Positions 62,728 to 64,000 of a stretch of DNA of 64,000 nucleotides are shown here, piece by piece (position 1 is the stretch's first letter; every line of letters starts with the position of its first letter). This stretch comes from Baylisascaris procyonis (taxonomy: Eukaryota; Nematoda; Chromadorea; Rhabditida; Ascarididae), in contig JAZARR010000174.1 in the NCBI GenBank assembly GCA_037389465.1, positions 1,674,001-1,738,000 of the forward strand, read 5' to 3'. The position numbers were made by a program, and so were the translations under genes. The notes under the pieces are model-generated. The model did no database searches. It was not told the DNA's origin and saw only the letters and a program-made list of their open reading frames with translations.

Positions 62728-64000
62728 TGTCCTACTGTTGCTGTATGTACCATAATGCCTAATTATGCTGTTGTATGTAAGCACTGCTTTAGCAGCACAT
62801 TTAGTCTGCGACTGTATCAAATGTTGCATGCAGTTATTGCAGCGCGCAAAATTTTGCAAAACCTACTCCCTGCCTGAACAAAAGCTCTTTCCCTAAATGA
62901 GCCTCATCGAGACTTGGGAAATCTGTAACCTTTGGGGATCGAGATGGTACCAGAAGTAATAAAATAAGTTCTTCTTCAACTAGGCTGGATGTTCCTCTAT
63001 AAAATTCGCAATTTAAATGTTTATAAGTGAATCTTCACGGCATCGAGAAAAGTTATTTACCTGTAGGATATCAGTGAGTGCATAAATGTAATTAATAGCA
63101 GCTTTAAGGATCTTCAGTTTTGAAACTCGCTTTGCATTCGAGCGAATAGAAGGCAGATGATGTTTTAAAATAACGAACGCCTGCAAATGTAAATTTCACA
63201 TCATTCAATTTCACATCAACGGAAACTCTTCGACAAACATTTTAAATGAGAACAGAGAATGATCACAACAATTTCCACTAGCAATTTGTCGATATTGTCC
63301 ATAATTTGCTTAATTACCTAGTAATCTCAGCACTGTTGGCTTTAATGTAGAAATTTGCACAACGAGATTTTTAATTCACAAAACTATGGTTCAACCTATA
63401 AAAATGTTCGCTAATCCATGTAAAAGCGTATTTTAATCCATAACAGTATACTTGAATTCATTTATTTGAAGCCAAAATTAACACTTTCAGTGACTCTATA
63501 TCACAAGAACGTTAAAACTACCAAATTGAAATTTTTGATATTAGTTGCGCTTGAAAACAATTTAGAGGTTCAATCAAGGCGATGGAAGTTGGCAGCGCGT
63601 CAAAAGTGTTAAACCTGAAATTCAGCAGGTTACAGATTTTTAGGTGCCAAATATTTGATACTCGGGATCTGACCAGTGAGATTCTACGCCATTAGAGCGT
63701 ACATTTGTGAAGTCTAAAGCGTTAGGCCAATTTTCGGCGAACACCGAATTCCTGAATTCCTAATTCTTTGGGAATTTTTAACTTGATTTCTAGTGGAATT
63801 TTCGCGATAAATTGTTTTCATTTACGTTCGCTGGTCTTTACAAATAAACACTCAGAGACAGGCAATATCGATTGCACTTTGTGCACAGTTGACTGTGCGC
63901 ACACGTTGGCATAAACTAAGACTGAAGAAGTGAGGCTAACGAAGCTCGATCGGGGTAAATGACTGCAACAGTTCGATCATTCATAAAAACTCAACTATTT
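62728..64000. other. AT-rich DNA at the right edge, nothing recognised
   Basis: No ORF of note, no tRNA-like B box, no repeat seen. Confidence 0.5.

Overview
The window looks like nuclear DNA of an animal, most likely a nematode. The case is indirect: spliced-gene signals (pyrimidine tract plus CAG acceptors, GTAAGT donors), a decayed CR1/jockey-type LINE, two BEL/Pao-like LTR fragments whose termini begin TGTCGCG, AT-rich non-coding DNA and a long (TA)n tract. No single feature fixes the species. Nothing suggests a bacterium: there are no operons and no long conserved ORFs outside the repeat.

Positions 1 to about 41,551 are one uninterrupted tandem array, already under way at base 1, so its left end is not seen. 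The monomer is about 147 bp (variants of about 142-144 bp). It holds a 72-nt tRNA-Asp(GTC) gene on the minus strand and a 75-bp spacer. From length I estimate roughly 285 monomers. Thirty-four copies carry the identical consensus tRNA with a fully paired cloverleaf, Pol III A and B boxes and a G discriminator. About 23 of these are followed by a T5 Pol III terminator and 11 are not. Most other copies carry substitutions in the acceptor, anticodon or T stems and look like tRNA pseudogenes; some have the anticodon changed to GCC (Gly) or TTT (Lys). The array is organised into higher-order repeats: a 13,668-bp block (about 94 monomers) present twice head to tail (5,575-19,242 and 19,243-32,910) plus a partial third copy, a 2,031-bp tandem duplication near the left, and a 2.4-kb segment repeated at 3,644-bp spacing inside each large block. 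Monomers decay in sequence over the last 1.3 kb.

To the right of the array (41.5-64 kb) lies ordinary gene-poor DNA. A 5'-truncated LINE on the minus strand (42.36-44.63 kb) is the nearest recognisable feature. A probable spliced gene on the plus strand has a first exon at 45,158-45,314 and a last exon at 57,054-57,292. The reading phases match, giving a 131-residue protein with a basic middle and a C-terminal membrane segment, of unknown function. Its putative 11.7-kb intron contains two BEL/Pao-like LTR-plus-leader fragments (48.2-49.65 and 51.86-53.10 kb), a GC-rich coding remnant (54.2-54.8 kb) and a 148-bp (TA)n tract. Another broken coding-like stretch lies at 62.3-62.7 kb. The remaining stretches hold nothing I can support.

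The open frames that fill the plus strand of the array are a by-product of a monomer length divisible by three (49 codons) and are not annotated as genes.
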